A stretch of DNA of 64,000 bases from Myxococcales bacterium (GTDB lineage: Bacteria > Myxococcota_A > Polyangia > Fen-1088), in assembly GCA_003142855.1 (NCBI GenBank), contig PLNW01000143.1, forward strand, positions 1 through 64,000. Reading direction: 5' to 3'. The notes under the pieces are model-generated. The model saw only the letters and a program-made list of their open reading frames with translations. It ran no database searches and was not told where the DNA came from. This document shows, in pieces, positions 55,034 through 63,286 of this stretch (positions within the stretch are counted from its first letter, which is position 1; every line of letters begins with the position of its first letter). A program made the translations under genes and the position numbers.

Positions 55034-55685
55034 AGATCTTTCCTCGCCGCCGCCATCACGGGCAAGCTGACCGGCGCATCCTCGACGACCACGGCCAAGT
55101 CAGCGCGCGAGGGAACGCTGGAGGTGACAATCAAGTTCTGATCCACGAGCAAGCGGTGCCGATTCGCAGGTGCGGGAGGGCACGAACCGACAGGCGTGCC
55201 CTCAAGTCTCCCCGAGAAGAACGAGCCGTTCGCTCCTGCCCTGAGCGCATGGCGTTACCGAAACTCGCTTGGGCGAGCGCCTGGAGATTGTGCTGGCGCG
55301 CAACTCCGACGGACCACTGGCGGACAGAGGTAGTGAGGAGACTGAGAGCGCGTTGCTGGCCTCCAAGATGGTGTTGGTCAGGGAGTTCCAGCTTGTTCTT
55401 CTCCAGCTTGTTGTGCTTGACGGCCGGCCGCCGACAATACGAAGCTGGCGCGCGAGCGGGGGAACCCTCGGCCGCATCCTCCTGCTGGAGGGGAAACGGG
55501 ATCGGCTCACCTAACGATCTTAGCTTCTGCACGCCAGGCCGAAGTTGTTTTGTATGCGCCACCACGCCTTGCTGCCGCGCGAACAGGCCGTTTCGGCCAT
55601 GGACCTGCCGCTGCTCGCGATCTCGGTCGCAGCGAGCTGACTAGGATCGCAGGCGCGAAACTGATTCCTCCGTCCGAGTCATCCT
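55034..55685. other. About 650 bp without a recognisable gene
   Basis: Short reading frames on both strands (for example 55269-55514) have no start signal, motif or codon pattern that supports a gene. I see no promoter, tRNA or repeat; it may hold the promoter of the redox operon that follows. Confidence 0.5.
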
Positions 55686-57098
55686 TTGCTGTTTTGGCCG
55701 TTCACCCTCTTCGCGACCCTCGCCCCACCGGCATCCGGTGATGCGACGGTGCAGCTACCAGTCGAGCCCGCGCCCGCGTGGTCGGGCGAACTGTCGCTGG
55801 TGCAGGAGTATCGCGTGCGAGAGGCCCCGTCTGGGTCGGCCGACACGACCGGGGTGCTGGGGGTGCCAGTCGCCGTCAACCCGAGAACCGACCACGATCT
55901 GCGGCTGACTCTCGATGGGCAAGGCCGGGGCTTTCACGATCGGCTGCAGGGCCAGATCTCGGCTGCACTGTGGTGGGACATGGACGGCCACGTGCCGACT
56001 GGCCAGCCCGGCCAGACCGACCTGTTCGGCGAGTTTTCTGACTACCGCCAGCCCCTCTTCGTGGTCTACGCGCTGTCGGCTGAATGGCGGCGCAGCCTTC
56101 CGCTGGAATACCTGCGCCTCGGCCGGCAGGTCAGCGAGCATGGCTTGCCCATCACCTTCGACGGAGGATCGCTGGGCCTGCGCCTGTGGGAACGCCAGCT
56201 CTCGCTCTTTGGCTACGCAGGGCGGACGGTCCACTTCTTCGAGACCCAGCCGGGATTGTTCGAAAACTGGGTGACGTGTGCAGGCGCGGGCTATCGACCG
56301 AGCGAACACATTCGGCTCGAAGCCGACTCGCGCTTCGAGCACGACACCGTCATTTCCCGGGACGTACCGCAAAGAGTCTGGGTCTATGCCCATTCCTATG
56401 GTTTGGCCCTGTCGACGCGCTTCCAAGAAAGCTGGGGCAAACTCTTCGTGCGCGGCCTCGATCGCAGCGCATCCCACGCCGGGGGCGCCTTGCGCCTCGC
56501 CTTTCCGTCGCTCGCCGCGGGGATCGACGCTCAGGCGAGCGCGCAGCTGCGAACCCTGGGCGAGATCAGCGAGAACGAAAACCCGTTCTACTCACTGCTC
56601 GGTCCCAGCCTGCCCAACCTGCGCGCTCGTGTGGAAGTCTGGAAGGAGATCGCGCTGGGCCAGCTCACCACGCTCGGGCTGCGCGCGGGATGGCGCGTGC
56701 GCCAGCTTCTAAGCGGGACCGAGGGCCCGTTCAACCGCAACTACGGCGGCATCTACTTTCAGAGCGAACTCAACGACCTGGCGGTCAAGGGTCTCTTCGC
56801 CACGGGAATCCTGGAGTGGAACTACGTGCCCTGGTCCGTGAGCAGGGATTCGTTCCTGGCCCTTGGGGGATCGGCTGGCTACTCCATCCGCAGAATCAAA
56901 GTCGAAGCCGGCACCTATTATCAGCGGTGGAAGGTCAACTACTACCGGGACGTGGAAGAGCTGCAGAACGCCCGCACCGTCTACGCAAGCACCGGGGTTC
57001 GCGCCCTGCCCTGGCTGGAGCTGCGCGCGCGCTACACCCTGGAGATCGTCGACCGGTACATTCAGTCGGCGTTCTTCTCGATTCGGGAGGATCTGTGA
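55686..57098 (+). CDS. Outer-membrane porin-like beta-barrel of the redox operon
   Basis: 470 residues from TTG 55686 (no better start). A short signal-like N-terminus (FWPFTLFATLAPPASG) precedes long runs of alternating hydrophobic strands (LSLVQEYRVREA, LRLTLDGQGRGFHDRLQGQISAALWWDM, RQPLFVVYALSAEWRRSLPLEYL, LELRARYTLEIVDRY). The last residues before the stop (AFFSIREDL) do not end in an aromatic. By context, with the following multihaem genes, it could be the porin of a porin-cytochrome conduit, like MtrB in Shewanella, though no CXXC of MtrB type is present. No family is recognised by sequence alone. Confidence 0.65.
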   Translation: MLFWPFTLFATLAPPASGDATVQLPVEPAPAWSGELSLVQEYRVREAPSGSADTTGVLGVPVAVNPRTDHDLRLTLDGQGRGFHDRLQGQISAALWWDMDGHVPTGQPGQTDLFGEFSDYRQPLFVVYALSAEWRRSLPLEYLRLGRQVSEHGLPITFDGGSLGLRLWERQLSLFGYAGRTVHFFETQPGLFENWVTCAGAGYRPSEHIRLEADSRFEHDTVISRDVPQRVWVYAHSYGLALSTRFQESWGKLFVRGLDRSASHAGGALRLAFPSLAAGIDAQASAQLRTLGEISENENPFYSLLGPSLPNLRARVEVWKEIALGQLTTLGLRAGWRVRQLLSGTEGPFNRNYGGIYFQSELNDLAVKGLFATGILEWNYVPWSVSRDSFLALGGSAGYSIRRIKVEAGTYYQRWKVNYYRDVEELQNARTVYASTGVRALPWLELRARYTLEIVDRYIQSAFFSIREDL

Positions 57099-57817
57099 TG
57101 GGCTGCTTCCGCCAGATCCTGCCACTGGCCGCGATCCTGCCATTTTGCGGGCTGAGCTGTCAGCGCAGCCCACTCGACGACGGTCTCCCGGCCAAGCTGG
57201 ACTGTTCCTCATGTCATGGCAACAAGGACAATGCGGCTCCCCCGCTGGCGCTCAACGGATCGACCAGCACGAGTGACAACGGCGTGGGCGCCCACCAATC
57301 CCACATGACAGGGGGATCTATTTCCGCCCCAGTCGCTTGTACCGAATGCCACCCGGTGCCCACCTTGATGAACGGTGACGCCCATCCGGATCCACTGGCG
57401 CGTGGGACGGTGACGCAATTCCTTGGCCCGCTGGCGCAGACTGGAGGGGCGACTCCGACCTGGAACCGAACCAAGGAAACCTGCACGAACACCTACTGTC
57501 ATGGCGCCACCCTGCCCGGCACGTTCAAACCAGCGGCTCCGCTTTGGACAAAGGTCGACGGCTCGCAAATCAAGTGCAATTCGTGCCACGGCGTCTTGCC
57601 GGCGGATCTGGGCGGTTCGCACCCGTTGCATACCGCATACACCTGCGACACCTGCCACACCCGTGTGACTTCTGCCGACTTGACCATCATTCACCGAGAC
57701 CTTCACGTCGACGGTGAGGTCGACGTCAGCATGGCAGTCGGCACCTGGGATCCGGTGACCAGGACCTGCGCGGACACCGACACCGCCAACGGCTGTCATG
57801 GGAGCAATCCATGGTGA
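57098..57817 (+). CDS. Multihaem c-type cytochrome lipoprotein
   Basis: 239 residues; the ATG overlaps the barrel stop and has a GGGAGG site. The signal peptide ends in a lipobox (CGLSC). Haem-binding motifs are CSSCH, CTECH, CNSCH and CDTCH, plus a CxxxxCH site (CTNTYCH) and a possible long-spaced CADTDTANGCH. The CxxxxCH/CXXCH pattern is known from secreted multihaem proteins of metal-reducing delta-proteobacteria. It would sit on the outer membrane beside the barrel. Confidence 0.85.
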   Translation: MGCFRQILPLAAILPFCGLSCQRSPLDDGLPAKLDCSSCHGNKDNAAPPLALNGSTSTSDNGVGAHQSHMTGGSISAPVACTECHPVPTLMNGDAHPDPLARGTVTQFLGPLAQTGGATPTWNRTKETCTNTYCHGATLPGTFKPAAPLWTKVDGSQIKCNSCHGVLPADLGGSHPLHTAYTCDTCHTRVTSADLTIIHRDLHVDGEVDVSMAVGTWDPVTRTCADTDTANGCHGSNPW

Positions 57818-59157
57818 CCCCGCAGAAACCTCCCCCGCTGCCGCCCGTGAATGGCCGTGGGCGCCCGTCCCTCCCCTTCGGGCCGGATGCGAGTCGAGCG
57901 GACAGTGCTCACCGACCTGCGGTCGCGGCGGACCGCGGGGATTCGGGTTTCGATCGCCAACTGGCCAGCTTGTTCGGCGAGAGCGTATTCGGGCCCTGGC
58001 TCGATCCGGGACAGTACCTGGGCGCGACCCGCACGACCCGACGGCATAGCGCTCCCTTCAGGCGACTCGCCCTGCTGACGGCTGTTCTCTGCTTGGGCGC
58101 TGCGGCTGGCTGGATTGTGCGCGCAGGCCTTTCGCGCCGCACGGTCGAAGACCGTGAACATGTCGCGCGCAATCTGGCTAGCTTCCTCACGCAGGGCGAG
58201 CTGGATCGGGTCGCGCAATTTCTCGTGCTTCTGCGCGGCCCGAATGCCGCTCTCGACGCGCACGATGCGCACCTCGATCTGATGATTCGCGCCGAGGCGG
58301 CTCTCTACCGATACCAGGATGCTGACCCCGAGCGCCTCGCCCGCATCAAGCCCTATCTGTCGTCGGCGACCACCGCGCCCGCATCCGGCGAGCGAATCCT
58401 GGCCAGCCTGGCCGTGGCGTCGCGACAAGAGCGGGCCGCGCGCTTGGCTCTGCTGGAGTCGATCCGCCCGGCTTTCGATCGAGATCCCGAGTTCCACTAT
58501 CTGCTGGCCACCGCCCTCGAATACCAGGGCGACGTGAAGGCGGCTCGCCAGGCTTGGGATCGGGGCTTTGAACTCGGGCCCTTGTGGCTGGCCCACCGCT
58601 ACGAACAAGTCTGGTTCGAGGCTCGCCAAGGCAAGGCGGAAGCGGTCAGCAAGCTGGTCGGCCGACTCGTGCTCGTCGCGCCCGAGTCGGCGTGGACCCG
58701 CTTGGCATCGGAACAGTTCGCCGGCGCACGGGTTGCCAAGCCTGATGTCGCCCCGGCGGCTGCGTCGGTGCACCCAACCCCGGCGGTCGCGCTCTATCAT
58801 CAGAATCTCGCTCTAGCCCAAGCCCAGGTGCGCGCCGGCGATCCCATCGCGGGCCGGCGCAGTCTCGGCCAGGCGATTGCGGCGGTGAATGGCCAAGCGC
58901 CCTTCGTGCTTGATGCGTTCGACTGGCTGGTCGAGGCCAAGGCCATGGGGCTGGCGCGCGACCTGACGGCGTTCGAGACCTGGCCGCGACATTCCGAGCT
59001 GGCCGACGCGCGAGTCGCCCGACTGGCCGAGCCCGAGCATCGCCCGGCCGACAATCCGCCGGCCGCATCCGAATCACGGGCCACGCCTAAGCGGCAGGTC
59101 AAGAAGCCCAGCCGGGGCAAGGCGAAGGCCAAGACAAAGGCGCGACGTAGGAAATGA
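57811..59157 (+). CDS. Single-pass membrane protein with TPR-like helices
   Basis: 448 residues from ATG 57811, overlapping the cytochrome gene by 7 bp. One membrane helix (~87-106, LALLTAVLCLGAAAGWIVRAG) follows a ~80-residue Pro-rich N-terminus. The long periplasmic part has TPR-like helical pairs (FHYLLATALEYQGDVKAARQAWDRGFELG) and ends in a Lys/Arg-rich tail (KPSRGKAKAKTKARRRK). It may anchor or assemble the cytochromes; no catalytic residue is seen. It overlaps the next gene by 4 bp. Confidence 0.75.
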   Translation: MVTPQKPPPLPPVNGRGRPSLPFGPDASRADSAHRPAVAADRGDSGFDRQLASLFGESVFGPWLDPGQYLGATRTTRRHSAPFRRLALLTAVLCLGAAAGWIVRAGLSRRTVEDREHVARNLASFLTQGELDRVAQFLVLLRGPNAALDAHDAHLDLMIRAEAALYRYQDADPERLARIKPYLSSATTAPASGERILASLAVASRQERAARLALLESIRPAFDRDPEFHYLLATALEYQGDVKAARQAWDRGFELGPLWLAHRYEQVWFEARQGKAEAVSKLVGRLVLVAPESAWTRLASEQFAGARVAKPDVAPAAASVHPTPAVALYHQNLALAQAQVRAGDPIAGRRSLGQAIAAVNGQAPFVLDAFDWLVEAKAMGLARDLTAFETWPRHSELADARVARLAEPEHRPADNPPAASESRATPKRQVKKPSRGKAKAKTKARRRK

Positions 59158-61238
59158 GGCCTCAGTCCACCAGAAGAACGCGCCTCATTGGCCTTGCCTG
59201 CTGGCTGCTGGCGAGTCTGGTCGCCATTCCCCTGGTGGTTGCGCAGCAGTCTTTCTTCCGGGTGGCGCCCGGGCCGCTCAACGAGAGTCACGCTGCCAAT
59301 GACAACTCGGAGGGCTGTCCCAAGTGCCACGAGGCCAATCACGGCGTCACAGACGCCAAGTGCCTCGACTGCCACAAGCCTCTCAGAGAGGAGCTGGCCA
59401 AACGGCGCGGTCTGCACGCAACCTTCACTGGGACCTGCCTGCACTGCCATCCTCAACACAAGGGGCGAGAGTTCAACATCATCGACTGGAAACACGCGGG
59501 CGGACACGAGACCTTCAACCACGCTCAGACGGGGTTCTCACTCCTCAACGACCACGCCAAGCTCGCCTGCGCCTCCTGCCACACCCGGCGCATGAAGTCG
59601 GGTCGTATCACCTATCTCGGCCTGTCCAAGGATTGCCGCAGCTGCCACAAAGGCGTTCACGGGTTCGCCGAGGCCCAACTGGCACAGAAGTGCGACACCT
59701 GCCATCCCCCGGGTCACGTGCTGAAGGGCATGCTTCTCTCCGCCTGGCTTGAGCCGCACACCCGGTATTCAGGAACTGCCTTTGACGGCAAGCACCTGGA
59801 ACAGCCTTGCACCAAGTGCCACCCCAAGGCCGAGATGGCGGGCCGCACCCCGCCGCGCAAGTGCGCCGACTGCCACCGTCCCTTCCACCCCGTGACCGCC
59901 GACACCGCCAAGTGCGCGTCGTGCCACCTCACCGGGCGTCCCTGGAAAGAGGCCAAAGTCGACCACCGTCGCTTCGGCTTTGCCCTTCTGGGCAAGCATC
60001 AGACGCTGGACTGTAAGAAATGCCACGGCAAGGGCACGCAGCTCACGTACAGCCAAGGCGGCTGCGTGACCTGTCACCAGCACCGGGGCGTGCACAAGGG
60101 CCAGTTCGCGGACAAGCCGTGCGCTGGTTGCCACGTGGAGGGCGGCACGCGCACGCGGGCCTTCACCCACAACAAAGATACGCGCTTCCCGCTCGTCGGC
60201 TTCCACAACGAGCCCAAGGTGCGCAGCAAGTGCGCCAACTGTCACCAGAACGAGATCTACCGCACCAACAAGCTGGCCTGTGTCGACTGTCACAAAGAAA
60301 AAGACAAACACAACGGGCAGCTCGGCAACGACTGCTCCAAGTGTCACGCGCCCACCCAGCATTTCAAAGACCTGCGCCTCGTCTGGAAACACAGCAAGCG
60401 ATTCCCGTTGGAAGGCCTGCATAAGACCGCAAAGTGCGAAGGGTGCCACGTCAACGGGCGCTACAAACTGGGCGACGTCACCTGCGTGAACTGCCACGAA
60501 AAGAATGACCCGCATCGCGGCCAGCTGGGCCGGGACTGCGGCAAGTGTCACCGGCCGGAAAAGGGAGCGCCCAAGTTCAACCACGACCAGATGACCCATT
60601 TCGTGCGCGACGGCGCCCATCGCGATCTGGCCTGTTCCTTCTGCCATCGGCCGCGGCCCGATGCGCCTCCGGCTGTGGGATGGACCAAGAAAGAAACGGC
60701 TCCGCCGCTGGATCGCCGGTTCCCGCTCATGGGGAAGACCTGCGCGGACTGCCACGCGGATCCGCACCGGGGTTCATCCGGGCTCAAGTGCGACGATTGT
60801 CACACCACGACCGATTTCCGCGGCCTCCTCGCAGGCGGCCGAATCAAACCGCGCGACCACGATCAAATCTGGCTGCGCTCGCACGCCAATCTGCCCTGGG
60901 ACGAGGACGAGGCCGGGGCCGAAGGACGGGCGTGCTCCCGCTGCCACGCCTCGCCGGTTTGCACCAGCTGCCATCGCTCCCATCCGCCCAAGAGCCACAC
61001 GGCGCTGTGGCGGTTGCGCGGGCACGGACCAGCCTCGGCCTTCGATCCCGAGCCCTGCCGCGTGTGTCACCAGCCTGGAATGTGCATTCAGTGCCACCGC
61101 ACCACGGCGCCGCTCAACCACCGTGGCGCCTGGGGTACGGTGCACGGGTTTGCGGCGGGCAGTTTTGCCAACGACAACTGCTACGTCTGTCACCGGCGTG
61201 CCGATTGCCTGGCATGCCACAAGAGTGTGGCACACTAG
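59154..61238 (+). CDS. 27-haem c-type cytochrome
   Basis: 694 residues with an N-terminal signal anchor (LIGLACWLLASLVAIPLVV). I count 27 CXXCH motifs from CPKCH near residue 57 to CLACH at the end, spaced ~15-50 residues and largely following repeated segments such as DCGKCHRPEKG and FPLEGLHKTAKCEGC. Regularly spaced His residues between motifs (FNHAQT, HNKDTRFPLVGFH) could be distal ligands. It may span the periplasm as an electron wire. Haem attachment requires the ccm cluster encoded just upstream. The stop is 12 bp from the next gene. Confidence 0.92.
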   Translation: MRPQSTRRTRLIGLACWLLASLVAIPLVVAQQSFFRVAPGPLNESHAANDNSEGCPKCHEANHGVTDAKCLDCHKPLREELAKRRGLHATFTGTCLHCHPQHKGREFNIIDWKHAGGHETFNHAQTGFSLLNDHAKLACASCHTRRMKSGRITYLGLSKDCRSCHKGVHGFAEAQLAQKCDTCHPPGHVLKGMLLSAWLEPHTRYSGTAFDGKHLEQPCTKCHPKAEMAGRTPPRKCADCHRPFHPVTADTAKCASCHLTGRPWKEAKVDHRRFGFALLGKHQTLDCKKCHGKGTQLTYSQGGCVTCHQHRGVHKGQFADKPCAGCHVEGGTRTRAFTHNKDTRFPLVGFHNEPKVRSKCANCHQNEIYRTNKLACVDCHKEKDKHNGQLGNDCSKCHAPTQHFKDLRLVWKHSKRFPLEGLHKTAKCEGCHVNGRYKLGDVTCVNCHEKNDPHRGQLGRDCGKCHRPEKGAPKFNHDQMTHFVRDGAHRDLACSFCHRPRPDAPPAVGWTKKETAPPLDRRFPLMGKTCADCHADPHRGSSGLKCDDCHTTTDFRGLLAGGRIKPRDHDQIWLRSHANLPWDEDEAGAEGRACSRCHASPVCTSCHRSHPPKSHTALWRLRGHGPASAFDPEPCRVCHQPGMCIQCHRTTAPLNHRGAWGTVHGFAAGSFANDNCYVCHRRADCLACHKSVAH

Positions 61239-61250
61239 GAGACACGGACC

Positions 61251-63143
61251 ATGGCACAGGAAGCAAGCCACGCGGTCACAGTCGATGCGCTTCGCTCTTT
61301 GGCGGTTTTCTCTGACCTGCCCAGCTCAGCGCTCGATCAACTCTTGCGCGGAAGCCAGGTGCGCCATCTCGACCGTCAGCAGCGCCTGTCTTCGTTGGAA
61401 CGGAGCCAGGGCGAAAACTACTGTTTCGTCCTCTCAGGCGTCGTCGCCATCGCGCTCGACCGAGAGGGCAGGACTGTCCCCGCGCGCTCGCTCGACGATC
61501 GCTCGTTTGAACACATTGGTTTCTTCGCACCGGGCGAGCTCTTCTCCGACGGTTTTCTCGATTGCCCGCCCGGCGTGGGAGAGTCGGTGCTCGACTGCAT
61601 GGCCTCCACCTCGGCCACTTTGCTGGCCACCAGCCGCCCAGCCCTGGCGGCACTCATGGCCCGGCACACGGCCTGGTCCACGCGGCTCAGACAACAGATG
61701 GCAGCTTCCCGAAACTACTTTCTCAGCCAGCAGGAACCCACGCGGCGTCTGGTGCAAGACTTCTTCCTCCGCCATGGGTTTGCATCCAGCTCGCAGGTGC
61801 GGGTCAGCCAGCTTGATCGCTGCCTCGACTGCAACAAGTGCCAAGACGCATGTGCCAAACGCCATGGTTTCGCGCGGGGAGTGCGGGCCGGCCTGCGCCT
61901 CGGACGTCTGGCCATCCAGCAGGTGTGCCAGCAGTGCATGGACAAGCCGTGCTTGGTGTCCTGCAAAGTCGAAGCCCTGGCTCTCGGCGAGAACGGTGAA
62001 ATTCGCATCAGCGAACACTGCACGGGATGCGGCGTTTGCATACGCCAGTGTCCTCACGGCGCCATCTTGACGGAGCGCTACACGGATGCGGGCCGGAACC
62101 GCCAGCGGGCGGTCAAGTGCGATCACTGCGCGGGCTTCGCCGATCGGGCCTGTTTCCGCGCCTGCCCGACTGGCGCCTTGCTGGAACTTTCGCCCCGGGA
62201 GCTGTTCACCGAATCAAGGCCCGGGTCCAACGGGAGCGGCCGAACCTTCTCGGGTGTCGCATTTCTCGAAGGCGTCGCCGAACATCGTGCCCGGCAAACC
62301 TACCGCACCGCCCGCACCGTGGTGGCCACCCTGCTGTTTCTCGCCCTGGCTGCCGTGGGCCTTGAGGCCTTCCTGCGCCGGACTTTGCCCGAGCACAGCC
62401 TCGAGGCCGCCCTTCTGCAGTGGCTGGGAAGCGTCGAACCGGTTGCGTACAGCTCGGGCAAGGGATTCGGCCACTGGCTCGGGTACATCGGCACGTCGTT
62501 CATGCTGCTGACCTTCCTTTACCCGCTGCATACCCGGCTGGGCCTGCTGAAGAACCTGGGCGCCCAATCTACCTGGCTTACTGTCCACCTGTGGGTCGGG
62601 TTCATTGGCGCCACGCTTGTCACGTATCACGCAGCCTTCAAGCTGGACCGTTGGGTGGGGCTCTCCTGTATCTCGATGTGGATTGTCGTCGCATCTGGAG
62701 CCATCGGCCGCTACCTCTACGGCAAGGTCCACTCGGGTATCGGCCTGGCGAGTTTCGAGATGGAATCTCTGTCGCGCAGTGTCGCCTCGATGGTCGGTCG
62801 CCGTAGGCCCTCGCGCGCCATACGTATTTTGACCCCTGAGCGTGAGGGGGCGGCCAAGTCGCACGGGCTGCTCGTGGTCATGCTATGGCACGAGCTGCGC
62901 GATTTCGCCGTGTTGCTTTGGCTGCGCGTCGCGGGCCTGGGCGACATTCCCGATCACAAGACCCGTCGACAGGTCCTGCAATTGCTGTCCGACCGGGCCG
63001 CCCAGCAACGCACTCGCTGCTACCTGGAAAGCGCCAAGAAGATGCTGCGCCACTGGAACTGGGTTCACATCGTGCTGACCATCATCATGTTCGCCCTGGC
63101 TGGCGTGCATATCGCCTACGGGTTCATGTACAAGGCGGTGTGA
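61251..63143 (+). CDS. cNMP-binding / 4x[4Fe-4S] / membrane cytochrome b-like fusion protein
   Basis: 630 residues. Residues ~10-150 form a CRP-like cyclic nucleotide-binding domain (VFSDLPSSALDQLLRG, FFAPGELFSDGFL). Four cysteine clusters follow from ~193: CLDCNKCQDACAKRHGF, CQQCMDKPCLVSC, CTGCGVCIRQCPHG and CDHCAGFADRACFRACP, the pattern of DMSO-reductase-type iron-sulphur subunits. The last ~280 residues have about five membrane helices with His in YPLHTRLG, TVHLWVGF, VTYHAAF, NWVHIV and GVHIAY that could bind haem b. It probably moves electrons between the quinone pool and the 27-haem protein, with the cNMP domain as a regulator. Confidence 0.85.
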   Translation: MAQEASHAVTVDALRSLAVFSDLPSSALDQLLRGSQVRHLDRQQRLSSLERSQGENYCFVLSGVVAIALDREGRTVPARSLDDRSFEHIGFFAPGELFSDGFLDCPPGVGESVLDCMASTSATLLATSRPALAALMARHTAWSTRLRQQMAASRNYFLSQQEPTRRLVQDFFLRHGFASSSQVRVSQLDRCLDCNKCQDACAKRHGFARGVRAGLRLGRLAIQQVCQQCMDKPCLVSCKVEALALGENGEIRISEHCTGCGVCIRQCPHGAILTERYTDAGRNRQRAVKCDHCAGFADRACFRACPTGALLELSPRELFTESRPGSNGSGRTFSGVAFLEGVAEHRARQTYRTARTVVATLLFLALAAVGLEAFLRRTLPEHSLEAALLQWLGSVEPVAYSSGKGFGHWLGYIGTSFMLLTFLYPLHTRLGLLKNLGAQSTWLTVHLWVGFIGATLVTYHAAFKLDRWVGLSCISMWIVVASGAIGRYLYGKVHSGIGLASFEMESLSRSVASMVGRRRPSRAIRILTPEREGAAKSHGLLVVMLWHELRDFAVLLWLRVAGLGDIPDHKTRRQVLQLLSDRAAQQRTRCYLESAKKMLRHWNWVHIVLTIIMFALAGVHIAYGFMYKAV

Positions 63144-63286
63144 ATGCGCGCCACGGCAAGAGTGACCCACGGAATTCCCAATAGGCACGAATGTCTGCCT
63201 GCCATTCCCGTCCCAAAGGTACATACTCACGCAACAGCAACGGCTAGCTTTGGTTCCCTCGCGTTTCGACACAGGGCGTTTCCTCG

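Noticed and set aside
55131-55565. A 144-codon minus-strand frame as a gene
   Set aside because: No start signal, no motif, and no conserved pattern; the stretch is better described as empty.
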